This document shows positions 18,436 through 27,031 of a stretch of DNA of 64,000 nt, piece after piece; position 1 is the first letter of the stretch, and each line of letters opens with the position of its first letter. The stretch is from Coriobacteriia bacterium (lineage in GTDB: Bacteria; Actinomycetota; Coriobacteriia; Coriobacteriales; UBA8131). The stretch spans positions 17,428-81,427 of the forward strand of contig WRNE01000005.1 in assembly GCA_009776725.1 (NCBI GenBank), given 5' to 3'. Position numbers and translations under genes: made by a program. Below the pieces are notes generated by a model, which worked only from the letters and a program-made list of their open reading frames with translations, did no database searches and was not told where the DNA came from.

Positions 18436-20175
18436 ATGCTTAGATATGGAACAGTAATTGAAGACAAGTATGAGATCCTGACCCTTGTGGGCGAAGGGGG
18501 GATGTCATATGTCTACCTGGCCCGTGATATCCGCCTGAACAAACAATGGGCCGTCAAAGAGATCAAGCAGACTGGCGACCGTGTGCACGACGAGATGATC
18601 GCCCAGAGCTTTGTGACCGAGGCCAACCTTATGAAACGGGTCGACCACCCGATGCTGCCCCGTATCGTCGATATCCTCAACTACCAAGGGATGATTCTGG
18701 TGGTGATGGACTATATCGAAGGCCAGTCGCTGTCGAAAATCCTAGAAGACGTCGGGGCCCAATCGCAAAACGATGTAGTGGAATGGGGCCTGCAGCTCTG
18801 CGAGGCCCTGCACTACCTGCACACCCAATCGCCACCGATCATCTACCGCGACATGAAACCGGCAAATATCATCCTGCGACCGGACGGGAATATCCGGATC
18901 GTCGATTTCGGCACTGCCCGAGAGTACCGGGACGTGCCATTCGGCTATGTAGCCGGGGACACCACTATCCTTGGCACAAGGGGCTATGCTGCCCCCGAGC
19001 AGTTCGGTGGGGCAGGGCAGACTGACGTGCGGACGGACATCTACAGCCTAGGTGCCACCCTCTACCACTTGCTGACCGGTCTGAGCCCTGCTGACCCACC
19101 ATACGAGATGATACCTATCAGGCAGGTCAAGCCCAACCTCTCGCCCGGCCTGGAGAAGGTAATTGCCAAGTGTATCCAGCCGAACCCCGACATGCGCTAC
19201 CAGAACAGTGCGGAGCTTTTTTATGCCCTGCAGAACTTCGAGCACAACGACGATGCCTATTTTGTAAGACAGAAACGGAAAATGGCCTCTTTTATATTCT
19301 CCGCCTGCCTGTCTGTAGTGATGCTGGTAAGCAGCCTGGGTTTTTCAATTGCCAACAATGTCATGGTCAAACGGACCGTCGAATACCATATGGAGCGGGC
19401 CAGGATCGCCTCCGACCCCTTGGTCGCAGAACACGAGTACATTGAGGCAATCGAGCTAGTGCCTGACTACTTCCCAGCCTATATAGAGCTAGTGGACCTG
19501 TACAAGGTCGATGGCGAGTTCACGATACGTGAGGAACAAAGCTTCCAAGCACTGATGTCGTTGCACTCCAATGACATCCGTGACGGCTCGATGGAGTCAG
19601 CTCAGTTGAACTACCGCGTAGGCATCCTCTATCTATACTACTATACATATGACAATACCGAGAGCACATCAATGCTTCTACGTTGTTCCTATGCTAGGGA
19701 CTGGTTCTTGTACTCGATGAACATCAGCGCCTTTAGCGGCCAAGAGAGGTCACGCCTCTTGTTTCGGGTCTGTGACGACTTCCTCCGGGTCCATGACCAA
19801 GAAGACCGGACCTTGCTGACCAATGCCGACTACCGTGATATCTTCTTCGACATGCAGGAGGTTACCAAGCTAGTTGCCAACGAAGACGACATTACTAGGC
19901 TGTGGGTGTCTGGCATAGTCCTAAACATCCATTACCAATGCCATCATAACTTTCAAATAGCCGGTATCAGCACTCGCCAACAGGTAGAGCTGATAAGCCG
20001 TACCGCTGTGCTTTTAGACAGTACCAACCCGCCTACCAACGAGTATCTCGAATTGAAACAATCAAGCAAGCAGTTACTGACATACCTCCAAGAGTTCTAC
20101 AGCCTGTCGTCTTACCGTCAATATGGGATGGTTTTATGCCTTGGGCCCGGTGCAGGCATTAAAGGGACGTTTTAA
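18436..20175 (+). CDS. Membrane Ser/Thr protein kinase with TPR-like outer region
   Basis: This is a Hanks-type kinase. It has a Gly-rich loop GEGGMSYVYL (from residue 19), VK lysine near 40, catalytic YRDMKPAN near 136 (YRD in place of HRD), DFGTAREY near 157, and GTRGYAAPEQF in the activation segment. One membrane helix lies at about residues 283-306. The rest (310-579) is probably extracytoplasmic, helical and rich in Tyr, like TPR repeats. AAGGT lies 6 bases before ATG 18436. The last 53 bases overlap the next ORF in the +1 frame, and the final residues look unlike the rest, so the true protein may continue there through a frameshift. It converges on the FHA-EssC gene. Confidence 0.88.
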   Translation: MLRYGTVIEDKYEILTLVGEGGMSYVYLARDIRLNKQWAVKEIKQTGDRVHDEMIAQSFVTEANLMKRVDHPMLPRIVDILNYQGMILVVMDYIEGQSLSKILEDVGAQSQNDVVEWGLQLCEALHYLHTQSPPIIYRDMKPANIILRPDGNIRIVDFGTAREYRDVPFGYVAGDTTILGTRGYAAPEQFGGAGQTDVRTDIYSLGATLYHLLTGLSPADPPYEMIPIRQVKPNLSPGLEKVIAKCIQPNPDMRYQNSAELFYALQNFEHNDDAYFVRQKRKMASFIFSACLSVVMLVSSLGFSIANNVMVKRTVEYHMERARIASDPLVAEHEYIEAIELVPDYFPAYIELVDLYKVDGEFTIREEQSFQALMSLHSNDIRDGSMESAQLNYRVGILYLYYYTYDNTESTSMLLRCSYARDWFLYSMNISAFSGQERSRLLFRVCDDFLRVHDQEDRTLLTNADYRDIFFDMQEVTKLVANEDDITRLWVSGIVLNIHYQCHHNFQIAGISTRQQVELISRTAVLLDSTNPPTNEYLELKQSSKQLLTYLQEFYSLSSYRQYGMVLCLGPGAGIKGTF

Positions 20176-20683
20176 GCACGAAGGCGGGCTTTTGCAGACT
20201 CTACGCTTAATATCCCAAATTATGCTATCCGTCTCCATGCTCTCCGCCTTGCTGGCTGCCGTCATCTTCTTCCGTTTTAGGATCAAAGACGTCTATGCCG
20301 AACTCAGCGGAAAAAGCGCTACCGACGAGATAGCACGGCTACGCGAGCAAGGCTTGGTCCGCCAAAGCAGGGGCCGCTCGCTGGAAAGCATCATGGGCAA
20401 CCAAAACCTTGCCGACTCTGGCTCCTTTGACCTAGCGCGGCTTGGAATCTACCAGCATGGCTCAATCCAATCAGCCAATGCCGGATACCAGTCAGAGCCA
20501 GTGACAACCTTCTTGCAACACGAGGCAGTAAACGAGCCGCTTACCGAGATGCTTGGCCAAACAGGCCCAGTCGAGCCTTTGACCGAGCTCTTGGCACCGC
20601 CCATCAGCCAGGAGCCGATGACCGAGCTCTTAAGCCCCGGCAATACAGACGAGCCCTTGACCGAGTTCTTAAACCCCGGTTAA
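20123..20683 (+). CDS. Membrane segment with Thr-repeat tail, possibly the kinase C terminus
   Basis: This ORF of 186 residues overlaps the kinase ORF by 53 bases in the +1 frame and has no visible ribosome site before ATG 20123. Residues about 28-50 form one membrane helix, followed by a positively charged stretch, so the tail should be cytoplasmic. The last 62 residues are five 13-residue repeats with the pattern E-P-[LMV]-T-[ET]-[LMF]-L. It is either a separate coupled gene or the continuation of the kinase after a +1 shift near GTTTTATG. The second reading would give kinase, helix, outer domain, helix and phospho-acceptor tail in one chain. No known family is recognised. Confidence 0.6.
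   Translation: MGWFYALGPVQALKGRFKHEGGLLQTLRLISQIMLSVSMLSALLAAVIFFRFRIKDVYAELSGKSATDEIARLREQGLVRQSRGRSLESIMGNQNLADSGSFDLARLGIYQHGSIQSANAGYQSEPVTTFLQHEAVNEPLTEMLGQTGPVEPLTELLAPPISQEPMTELLSPGNTDEPLTEFLNPG
20495..20680 (+). repeat. Five tandem 13-residue (39-bp) Thr-containing repeats
   Basis: The repeats start at residues 125, 138, 151, 164 and 177 of the ORF, in exact 13-residue register; the last is cut at 10. The cores are EPVTTFL, EPLTEML, EPLTELL, EPMTELL and EPLTEFL. The Thr with Leu three residues later (T-x-x-L, or TEL-like) is reminiscent of FHA-binding phospho-Thr sites. The register and cores are seen directly; phosphorylation is inference. Confidence 0.85.
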
Positions 20684-20702
20684 AAGAGCTTCTTGGGCTA
20701 GG

Positions 20703-23700
20703 CTAGGGCAGCGTATGCTTGATCAGCACTGGGTTCCCACGGTCGATAAACCAGGCAAAGGACTCGGTCGGAGGGTCCCTGAACTCCGGCAGCTGGCGGT
20801 TGATCTTCAAGAAGCTCTGGTTGTTGATGCCGCTACTCGTCCAGATGCCGTTACTATAGGAGCACAGCTCGCGGAACCAGGTCTCGTAGCTAAACGTACT
20901 GAACCGCGACGGGTCGCCAGTGACGATCAAGCCTCCAAGGTTCTTGTACCCACAGTTTTTCATGAACTCGTCGAACACTGCCCGGGCTGTCGAGTCCAGA
21001 GAATCCAAAAAACTCTTCAAAGAGACTATTAAAAGATAGTCGTCGGTGCTTCTTTCGTTACCCTCTGCGAAGTACGAGTTGAAAAAGTCGTTGATTTGCC
21101 GGCTGTCCTGCAAAACCGTGGTCTTATCGTCCTTAGCAAGCTTGGCACTGCCTAGCAAGGAGTCCGAGTCGAGTATAAAGACCCGCGCCTTGTCGATGGT
21201 GGTGATGATCTCGACTAAGGGCTCCAGGTAGGCAGCCTGCTCGTCCTCGTCGTCACCAGTGACAAAGAGCACCGGCGACCTTTTGAAATTCTGTACTTGG
21301 ATCTCAAAGGTGTTCTTGGAGATGCCCAGCGGCAGGGCCTCTCGGCTCACCCCGTATGAAGTCAGCAGGTCCACGCTTACAGTCTCTGGCAGGGAGGGTA
21401 TGGCTTTGGCATATATCTGTTCGTCGCTTGGCTTTAGCTTGGAGACCGCCTCTACAATGGCCTCGTACTCGCTGATACTGGGGTCGGCGCTCATCAGGGC
21501 TGTCTGGAACTCGAAGACCCTGTCTTGTTTTATCAAGCCCCGGGCATAGGCATCTGGTATGACGATGTCGCGTACCGAGCCAAAAATACTTATGTACTCG
21601 TCGTTCGAGTTCAGTTTCAAAGCAAACTTTAGTTTGAAATTCGGCTGCATCCGGTAGCTGACCGCCCCCGAACGTGTGCATGACAAGACGAAATAGATGC
21701 CGTAGCGTGTGCCGTCCCGGGTCAGTTTGTTCAAGTCATCGAAGTATTGCTCATACAACTCCGGGAAAATATCGAAATTATTGATCACCACCAAGATGAA
21801 AGGCAGGCGGTCTACGGTCTTCTCCACAGACTTGTTATACAGCTCCAAGGAGCCGCCAAATGACGAAAGCTCTTTACGGCGCTGTTCGATCTCTGCGCCC
21901 AACATACGGATCAGGTTGACCACTTTCTCCTCATCGCCCGAAAAGACAACGTCGCCGACATGAGGAGCACTGCGAAACGCCCCCAGCGTCTCGGCCCCGA
22001 AGTCGAGGATGTAGACATTTAAGGCATAGACCGGGTACGACTGGATCAACGAATACACCATCGATGACAAGAGCGTCGACTTTCCCGATCCGGCAGCCCC
22101 AAAAACAAGCGCGTTCCCTTCTTCGGACAGGGGCATCCTCAGCAAATGCTGGGACTGGGTGAAGGGGTCGTCGTACTCGCCGATCACTGCCGATAGGACG
22201 TAGGGGTCTTGGTCTTCGAACTGCTCGGGATAGCGGGTTCCCAGGTGCTCGATAGTCAGGTCCTCCGGTACCGGGTCAAGCCACAACCGAGGAGCACTCA
22301 GCCCCTCGGCGGCAGCTACTTCGACCAGGTGGTCGAGTATCGCCACGGCTTCGGGGGTCTTTGTGTCCAACGTTTGTGACTTAGGCGGAGAAACACTTAC
22401 GACTGGGCGTCCCGTAGTCGATATCAAGACAACAGAGTCGTCGGTCTTTTTCTCGAAATAGTCTGTAGGCCGGTAGGTTGCCCCGCTGTAGGCTGTCTGC
22501 CCTAAGGCGAAATACTCGTTATACCCCACCTGCAGGTAATACTGGCCTGCCGAAGTAAGCTCGGCTGCATCGGGACGCCTGAGCATCTCACGGGAGTCGG
22601 CAGCATCAGCTACCTTCAAGCAGATCTTAAAGCGGGCGTTCGACCATATCTGGTCGTTTACCACTCCTGAGGGCTTTTGGGTAGCAAGCAGCAGATGGAC
22701 CCCCAGCGACCGCCCGATCCGGGCTGCCGAGATGAGCTGGTCCATGAACTCTGGCTGCTGTGACTTGAGCTCTGCGAACTCGTCGGCAATGATGAACAAA
22801 TGCGTGCAGGGCTCGCTTACCGTGCCCTGCCGATACAGCTCTTGGTACTTGTAGATATCCATCGTCCCGGCCGAGGTAATGTCCCGGGCCTCGTTGAACA
22901 GGGCTTGGCGCCGCTTCAGCTCGGACTGGATCGATATCAGCGACCTAGAGATGGCAGCCCCGTCCAGGTTGGTGATCGTGCCGGAGAGGTGGGGGAGGCG
23001 GGCACGCGAATTGTCAAAGGCCCCAGCAAGCCCCCCGCCTTTGTAGTCGATAAGGACAAAAGAGACTTCGTCTGGCCGGAAGTTCACGGCAAGGGACAGG
23101 ATATAGGTGATGATGGTCTCCGACTTGCCAGAGCCGGTCATGCCTGCAAACAGCCCATGCGGGCCATGTGCGTCCTCGTGGGCGTCAAGGATGGAGAACA
23201 TCCCTTGCGAGTCGACTCCGAGCGGTACGCCAAGGCTGCGTGTGGGGTTGCTTTCCGCCCAACGGTTCTTGATGTTCAGGTGCTCGACCTTGCCGACCTC
23301 GAACATCTCCAAGAACCCCAGCGAGCTGGGCAGGCTGTTCTCACTTGCTGACTCGTCAAGCTTGATACCAGCGATTTTCTCCGCAAATGCCCTGGCTATT
23401 CCCAAGTCAAGCGAAATGTCAGAATTAAACGAGGTCTGTTTTCCGCTGCTGTCTTTGGGGTCGTAATAGACCCCGTCGGTGCCACTTAACTCAATGATGC
23501 AACTGCACTCCTTGGGCAGCTCCCTTAGTTCGTCAGCGAAGGTGATGACGGAAAACCCCTTATTCACACGTAAGGCGTTGACGGAGTTGATGATGTCTGT
23601 GGTGTAGGCCAGGTCCTGGTTCGCAACGAACAGGACATAATAGGCCCCATAGTCACCGGCATGCTCGACTTTTGACTCGCTGGCACGGAGGTTGAGCTCA

Positions 23701-25271
23701 CGCTCCAGTCGAAGCGAGACCTCGGCAGCCTCTGAAGTATCAGTGGCTAGAAAACGAAATGCCGACCCCCGGTCGAAGATATGTGGAAGCGACTTCACAA
23801 AAGACCACTCGGCCTCGTCGTTGGAGTCGCCAAAGAACACGATCTTGACTTCGTCTGGGGCATGGAGCGTGGCCAGTTGGGCTATCAGGCCCCGCATGAA
23901 CGGGTAATAGTCTTCTGCTTGCGCTACGACGCCAGTGATATAGTCGTCTTGCAATGCGATCGCCAGTGGGACGTCCTCGACGATCCGCGGTCGTGCCTCG
24001 ACATCGGCCAGCTCGTTCTTGAGGATGTCTTCCTCAAGGCTCAGTTTGTCTGCCGGGAAGGTAAAAGTCGTCAACAGCTCGGCATCCCCTCGGCCGATAC
24101 GCAGCTCTAAGAAGTCAGGCTGGATGGCTGTTCGCTCATAGAGGCGCCTGTCTTCGTCGTTTACCCGCCGAAGGCAGTCTAGCAGCGAGATGCGGTTCTC
24201 CTCGAAGACCTCCTTCTGGTGCGTTATCTCGTCAGCGATAGCTGTCCGGATCTTATCCAAGTAGGCCGCATATGTGGCACGGCGGTTCGATTCGGCGGCA
24301 TCGGCCTTCTTCCGCTCGTAGCGCCTGGTCAGGTTAGGCCATAGTACAGCCCCTAGGATCATGACTATGACCATGAAGCCCATCGGGATGGCCCGTGTCA
24401 GGTTGTCGCTGCTGATAGCAGTAGACACCATATAGATTCCCATCATCGCCGACCCTAAGGCCATGCCGATCGATGGGCCGACGCGCAGTATCGTCGGAGT
24501 CTCCTCAGGCTTTTCCTTATTGGGAGGGTCCTCGACGCTGATATTCTTGGGCACGATGTCCCGGCGGATGCGGGGCGACCGAAAAAAGAAGTCGGTCTCG
24601 CTTTCTAGGCTGTTGTCGGCCTCGGCTTGGACAGGGTCGTAGGTCTGTGGGAGATAAGGTATATGAATATGGCTGGGCTTTAGATAGACGGCCCGGTAGG
24701 GGTTGTTGTAGGCGATGAACCTTTTGCCGATGATGATATTCAAACCCATGATAAAGACCCGGTCGGCAAACTCCAAAGGATACAGCCCGCCTTTTGGTAT
24801 TGAGTACCCGTTGACGTAGACCCGCCCCTCAATACTGACGTCGGTGATATAGAAGCACTCGTTCTCATAGGTGAGGATGGCATGGGTAGGGTCGATAAAG
24901 CGGTTGATATAAAACATCTCGACGTTCTCGTCGCTGCCGATACGGATCGTCGTGTCATCGGCAAAACCGATCTTTGTATACTCTTTGCCAATCGCCTCTG
25001 GGTTCTCGATCAGCAAAGTTGCATCAGTGGCCTCGTCGATCCGCAGGTGGTAGAGGCCTCCTTCGGGGCTGATCCTCACATCCTCGCCCTCGTCGATAAA
25101 AGCTGTTTTTCCACTTGACGACAACTCCCATCGATCATCTACAGCCTCGATGCAAACGAGGTTCCGTTGTTGCATCTTGCTGTCGATATCGGTGACCCAG
25201 TGCCTGCCGTTGATCTCGTCGGGTAGGGTAGTGACAAAGATCCTGTCAGGCCGAATCAAAGTCAGATTCAT
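20703..25271 (-). CDS. essC: FHA-FtsK/SpoIIIE ATPase, type VII secretion EssC
   Basis: This is the membrane motor of Firmicutes type VII (ESX-like) secretion. Residues 1-100 form a first FHA-like region. An FHA domain follows at about 100-185 with IRIGSDENVEMF, RFIDPTHA and VYVNGYS. Two membrane helices lie at about 265-287 and 292-312. The first ATPase has a P-loop GMTGSGKSE near 705 and LIDYKGGGLAGAF. The second has GAAGSGKST near 1054 and ILDFGAETLGAF. The third region near 1334 reads TGDDEDEQAA where a P-loop would be, so it looks non-nucleotide-binding. It has 1522 residues, normal for EssC. AGGAGG lies 7 bases before ATG. It converges on the kinase and diverges from yukD. Confidence 0.93.
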   Translation of the reverse strand: MNLTLIRPDRIFVTTLPDEINGRHWVTDIDSKMQQRNLVCIEAVDDRWELSSSGKTAFIDEGEDVRISPEGGLYHLRIDEATDATLLIENPEAIGKEYTKIGFADDTTIRIGSDENVEMFYINRFIDPTHAILTYENECFYITDVSIEGRVYVNGYSIPKGGLYPLEFADRVFIMGLNIIIGKRFIAYNNPYRAVYLKPSHIHIPYLPQTYDPVQAEADNSLESETDFFFRSPRIRRDIVPKNISVEDPPNKEKPEETPTILRVGPSIGMALGSAMMGIYMVSTAISSDNLTRAIPMGFMVIVMILGAVLWPNLTRRYERKKADAAESNRRATYAAYLDKIRTAIADEITHQKEVFEENRISLLDCLRRVNDEDRRLYERTAIQPDFLELRIGRGDAELLTTFTFPADKLSLEEDILKNELADVEARPRIVEDVPLAIALQDDYITGVVAQAEDYYPFMRGLIAQLATLHAPDEVKIVFFGDSNDEAEWSFVKSLPHIFDRGSAFRFLATDTSEAAEVSLRLERELNLRASESKVEHAGDYGAYYVLFVANQDLAYTTDIINSVNALRVNKGFSVITFADELRELPKECSCIIELSGTDGVYYDPKDSSGKQTSFNSDISLDLGIARAFAEKIAGIKLDESASENSLPSSLGFLEMFEVGKVEHLNIKNRWAESNPTRSLGVPLGVDSQGMFSILDAHEDAHGPHGLFAGMTGSGKSETIITYILSLAVNFRPDEVSFVLIDYKGGGLAGAFDNSRARLPHLSGTITNLDGAAISRSLISIQSELKRRQALFNEARDITSAGTMDIYKYQELYRQGTVSEPCTHLFIIADEFAELKSQQPEFMDQLISAARIGRSLGVHLLLATQKPSGVVNDQIWSNARFKICLKVADAADSREMLRRPDAAELTSAGQYYLQVGYNEYFALGQTAYSGATYRPTDYFEKKTDDSVVLISTTGRPVVSVSPPKSQTLDTKTPEAVAILDHLVEVAAAEGLSAPRLWLDPVPEDLTIEHLGTRYPEQFEDQDPYVLSAVIGEYDDPFTQSQHLLRMPLSEEGNALVFGAAGSGKSTLLSSMVYSLIQSYPVYALNVYILDFGAETLGAFRSAPHVGDVVFSGDEEKVVNLIRMLGAEIEQRRKELSSFGGSLELYNKSVEKTVDRLPFILVVINNFDIFPELYEQYFDDLNKLTRDGTRYGIYFVLSCTRSGAVSYRMQPNFKLKFALKLNSNDEYISIFGSVRDIVIPDAYARGLIKQDRVFEFQTALMSADPSISEYEAIVEAVSKLKPSDEQIYAKAIPSLPETVSVDLLTSYGVSREALPLGISKNTFEIQVQNFKRSPVLFVTGDDEDEQAAYLEPLVEIITTIDKARVFILDSDSLLGSAKLAKDDKTTVLQDSRQINDFFNSYFAEGNERSTDDYLLIVSLKSFLDSLDSTARAVFDEFMKNCGYKNLGGLIVTGDPSRFSTFSYETWFRELCSYSNGIWTSSGINNQSFLKINRQLPEFRDPPTESFAWFIDRGNPVLIKHTLP

Positions 25272-25562
25272 ATATCAGCCTCCTCTGTCTCCAGGTACGG
25301 ACATTGGCCTAGGCGTGTCTATCTCTATTGGTAACCCATCAGTCTCATTTTACGATATTTTACCTCGGCTTGCCTGGCTTTGTTGCTGCAATGCTATTTA
25401 TGCTTCAAAGCCGATCGACATCAATGCCTAGAAGCATTCCAGGCTGTCTTTCTCCACATAACATTAGCGATGCGATCTTTAGTCTGCCAACGCCTAAAGG
25501 CCATCACAATTGATAGAATTCAAACTGTTGTTTTTAGATGAAACCGACTAGATGGGAAGACA
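25272..25562. promoter_or_regulatory. Divergent control region between essC and yukD
   Basis: This 291-base gap holds no convincing gene. On the + strand TTGATA (25510-25515) and TTTAGA (25533-25538), 17 bases apart, are a weak promoter candidate for yukD. On the - strand two TAAAAT boxes about 80-100 bases before essC could be -10 elements, without good -35 matches. Divergent placement would let one regulator control both transcripts. Confidence 0.35.
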
Positions 25563-25817
25563 ATGGCTTCCAAGACCTTGTTTGCGATATACCTTCCAGC
25601 GACTCAGGCTAATTTCGAGGTTTGGGTCCCTAACGAGCTGACTGTGCGGGATGCTATGCAACTCATCAACACAGTCATTGCCGACCGTGAAGGGCGCTGG
25701 TTCAAGCCTGGCCTGTATACGTCAATCTACGATAAAGCAACAGGTAACGAATTGGATATCAATCGTCTGATCAGCGATTACAGCTTTGTAAATGGATCAC
25801 AATTAGTGGTCATCTAG
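25563..25817 (+). CDS. yukD: YukD/EsaB ubiquitin-like type VII accessory protein
   Basis: It is a small cytosolic protein of 84 residues with the beta-grasp, ubiquitin-like fold of the YukD/EsaB family, which regulates or supports type VII secretion. Family features are the hydrophobic strand FAIYLPATQANFEVWVP, a helix VRDAMQLINTVI, and a C-terminal strand ending GSQLVVI after a turn with LISDYSFVNG. GATGGGAAG lies just before ATG 25563. It is the first gene of an operon with the FHA protein. Confidence 0.85.
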   Translation: MASKTLFAIYLPATQANFEVWVPNELTVRDAMQLINTVIADREGRWFKPGLYTSIYDKATGNELDINRLISDYSFVNGSQLVVI

Positions 25818-25849
25818 TATCGTGGCCATATAAAGCCGAGGTTGTAAAC

Positions 25850-26914
25850 GTGCGCGCAAAAAAAATGAGAATGAGGAAGAGCGGAGAGACCCTTTTAAAG
25901 GTCGTGTTCAGTAAAAAGGATGATTTTGACTATGCGACTGCCGTGCGGATCTCAAGCAACAGGGTTGCAGGGCTGCTTCCGTTCACGTTTAAGGGAGACG
26001 ACCGGCGGCCTGATGTCTATTACAATGTGTCCGACTTGATCAACATCCAGACCTTTTGTGAAAGCAAGATATCGCTACAACAGTTCTTCGATCTAGTATT
26101 GAGCTTCCTCGCCGTGCTGGAGTCGGTCAATGCCTCTGGCTTACTCGAAAAAAACCTCTTACTAGCAAAAGAGTATGTTTTTGTAGATGAAAGCTCAAGG
26201 ATTCATCTTGCCTATCTGCCTTTAAGCGGGGTCAATGCCAACGAACGCTCGATACTTGAGCTATTAATGTTTATAGCTAGTAGTGCTCAGTTTGTGGATG
26301 AGAACGATGCCAGGTTTGCCGAAGCGTTCTTAGAGTACTTAAAAACACAGCAGGTCTTCTCGATAGTCGAAGCACGTTCCTTCTTCTCTACAGGCGATAC
26401 CAGCTCCCGTGAGCATGCCCGACAGCTGAACAACCTGTTTGTCAGGCCAACGCCCTCGTATGGCAGGGATTTTGTCAGTGAGGCATCAGGAGTCCAAAGC
26501 CGGGACCAACAAGCAGCTAACCGGTCTTTCAATGCTGGTTCCATGCTTTTAGCGCCAAAAGCTTCGACGAGCGACCAGAACGCCTCCATGACAAGCCCAA
26601 GCAACAGGCAGGCAGTTAGAGGCAGGTACTCCTTGACACGTCTAAGCGACGGCAAGGAATGGCTGTTGAGCGGCAACAGGATCTCTTTGGGCCGATCTGC
26701 CAGCAGTGACATCCAAGTGTCGGACTCGACTAAGGTCAGCAGGCTGCATGCCTGGGTGAACATGCATGAGGACCAACTGTCGATCTCAGATGCCAACTCG
26801 GTAAACGGCACGTTCGTCAACGGGATCCGCATCAACTCCAGCGAGCCGATGCGGCTTTATGACGGGGATGTCATTGTCTTGGGAGAAAACAGCTACTCGG
26901 TCAACTTCGTCTGA
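25850..26914 (+). CDS. DUF6382-like protein with C-terminal FHA domain
   Basis: It is a cytosolic protein of 354 residues with no signal or membrane helix. Residues 10-190 match what I know as the DUF6382 region: LPFTFKGDD, then YNVSDLINIQTF, then NLLLAKEYVFVD. This has a kinase-like flavour resembling the EssB/YukC pseudokinase (inference). A Ser-rich linker (about 200-265) follows. The FHA domain at 275-354 has ISLGRSASSDIQV, SRLHAW and NGTFVNG, with the Arg, Ser and His expected for phospho-Thr binding. It has a GTG start with GAGG 8 bases upstream. It may read phosphorylation by the kinase encoded 6 kb away. Confidence 0.85.
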   Translation: MRAKKMRMRKSGETLLKVVFSKKDDFDYATAVRISSNRVAGLLPFTFKGDDRRPDVYYNVSDLINIQTFCESKISLQQFFDLVLSFLAVLESVNASGLLEKNLLLAKEYVFVDESSRIHLAYLPLSGVNANERSILELLMFIASSAQFVDENDARFAEAFLEYLKTQQVFSIVEARSFFSTGDTSSREHARQLNNLFVRPTPSYGRDFVSEASGVQSRDQQAANRSFNAGSMLLAPKASTSDQNASMTSPSNRQAVRGRYSLTRLSDGKEWLLSGNRISLGRSASSDIQVSDSTKVSRLHAWVNMHEDQLSISDANSVNGTFVNGIRINSSEPMRLYDGDVIVLGENSYSVNFV

Positions 26915-27008
26915 GCAGCCTGTTTTGTCTGTTATTAAAATCTGATAATATATCTTATGTTAAGTTACGATGAGATCTATACCTTTCTCCCTGTGGTTTT
27001 TATAAGAG

Positions 27009-27014
27009 TATAAT
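27009..27014 (+). promoter_or_regulatory. Consensus -10 box of the sortase operon
   Basis: TATAAT matches the -10 consensus exactly. Transcription would begin near 27021, about 11 bases before the sortase ATG, and no clear ribosome site lies between. The -35 region (TTCTCC at 18 bases) is poor. Confidence 0.5.
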
Positions 27015-27031
27015 GCTCCACCAGATGCCAA

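Noticed and set aside
25150..25513. Short + strand ORFs over the essC-yukD gap
   Set aside because: They have no ribosome site, overlap the essC 5' end and have no recognisable product.
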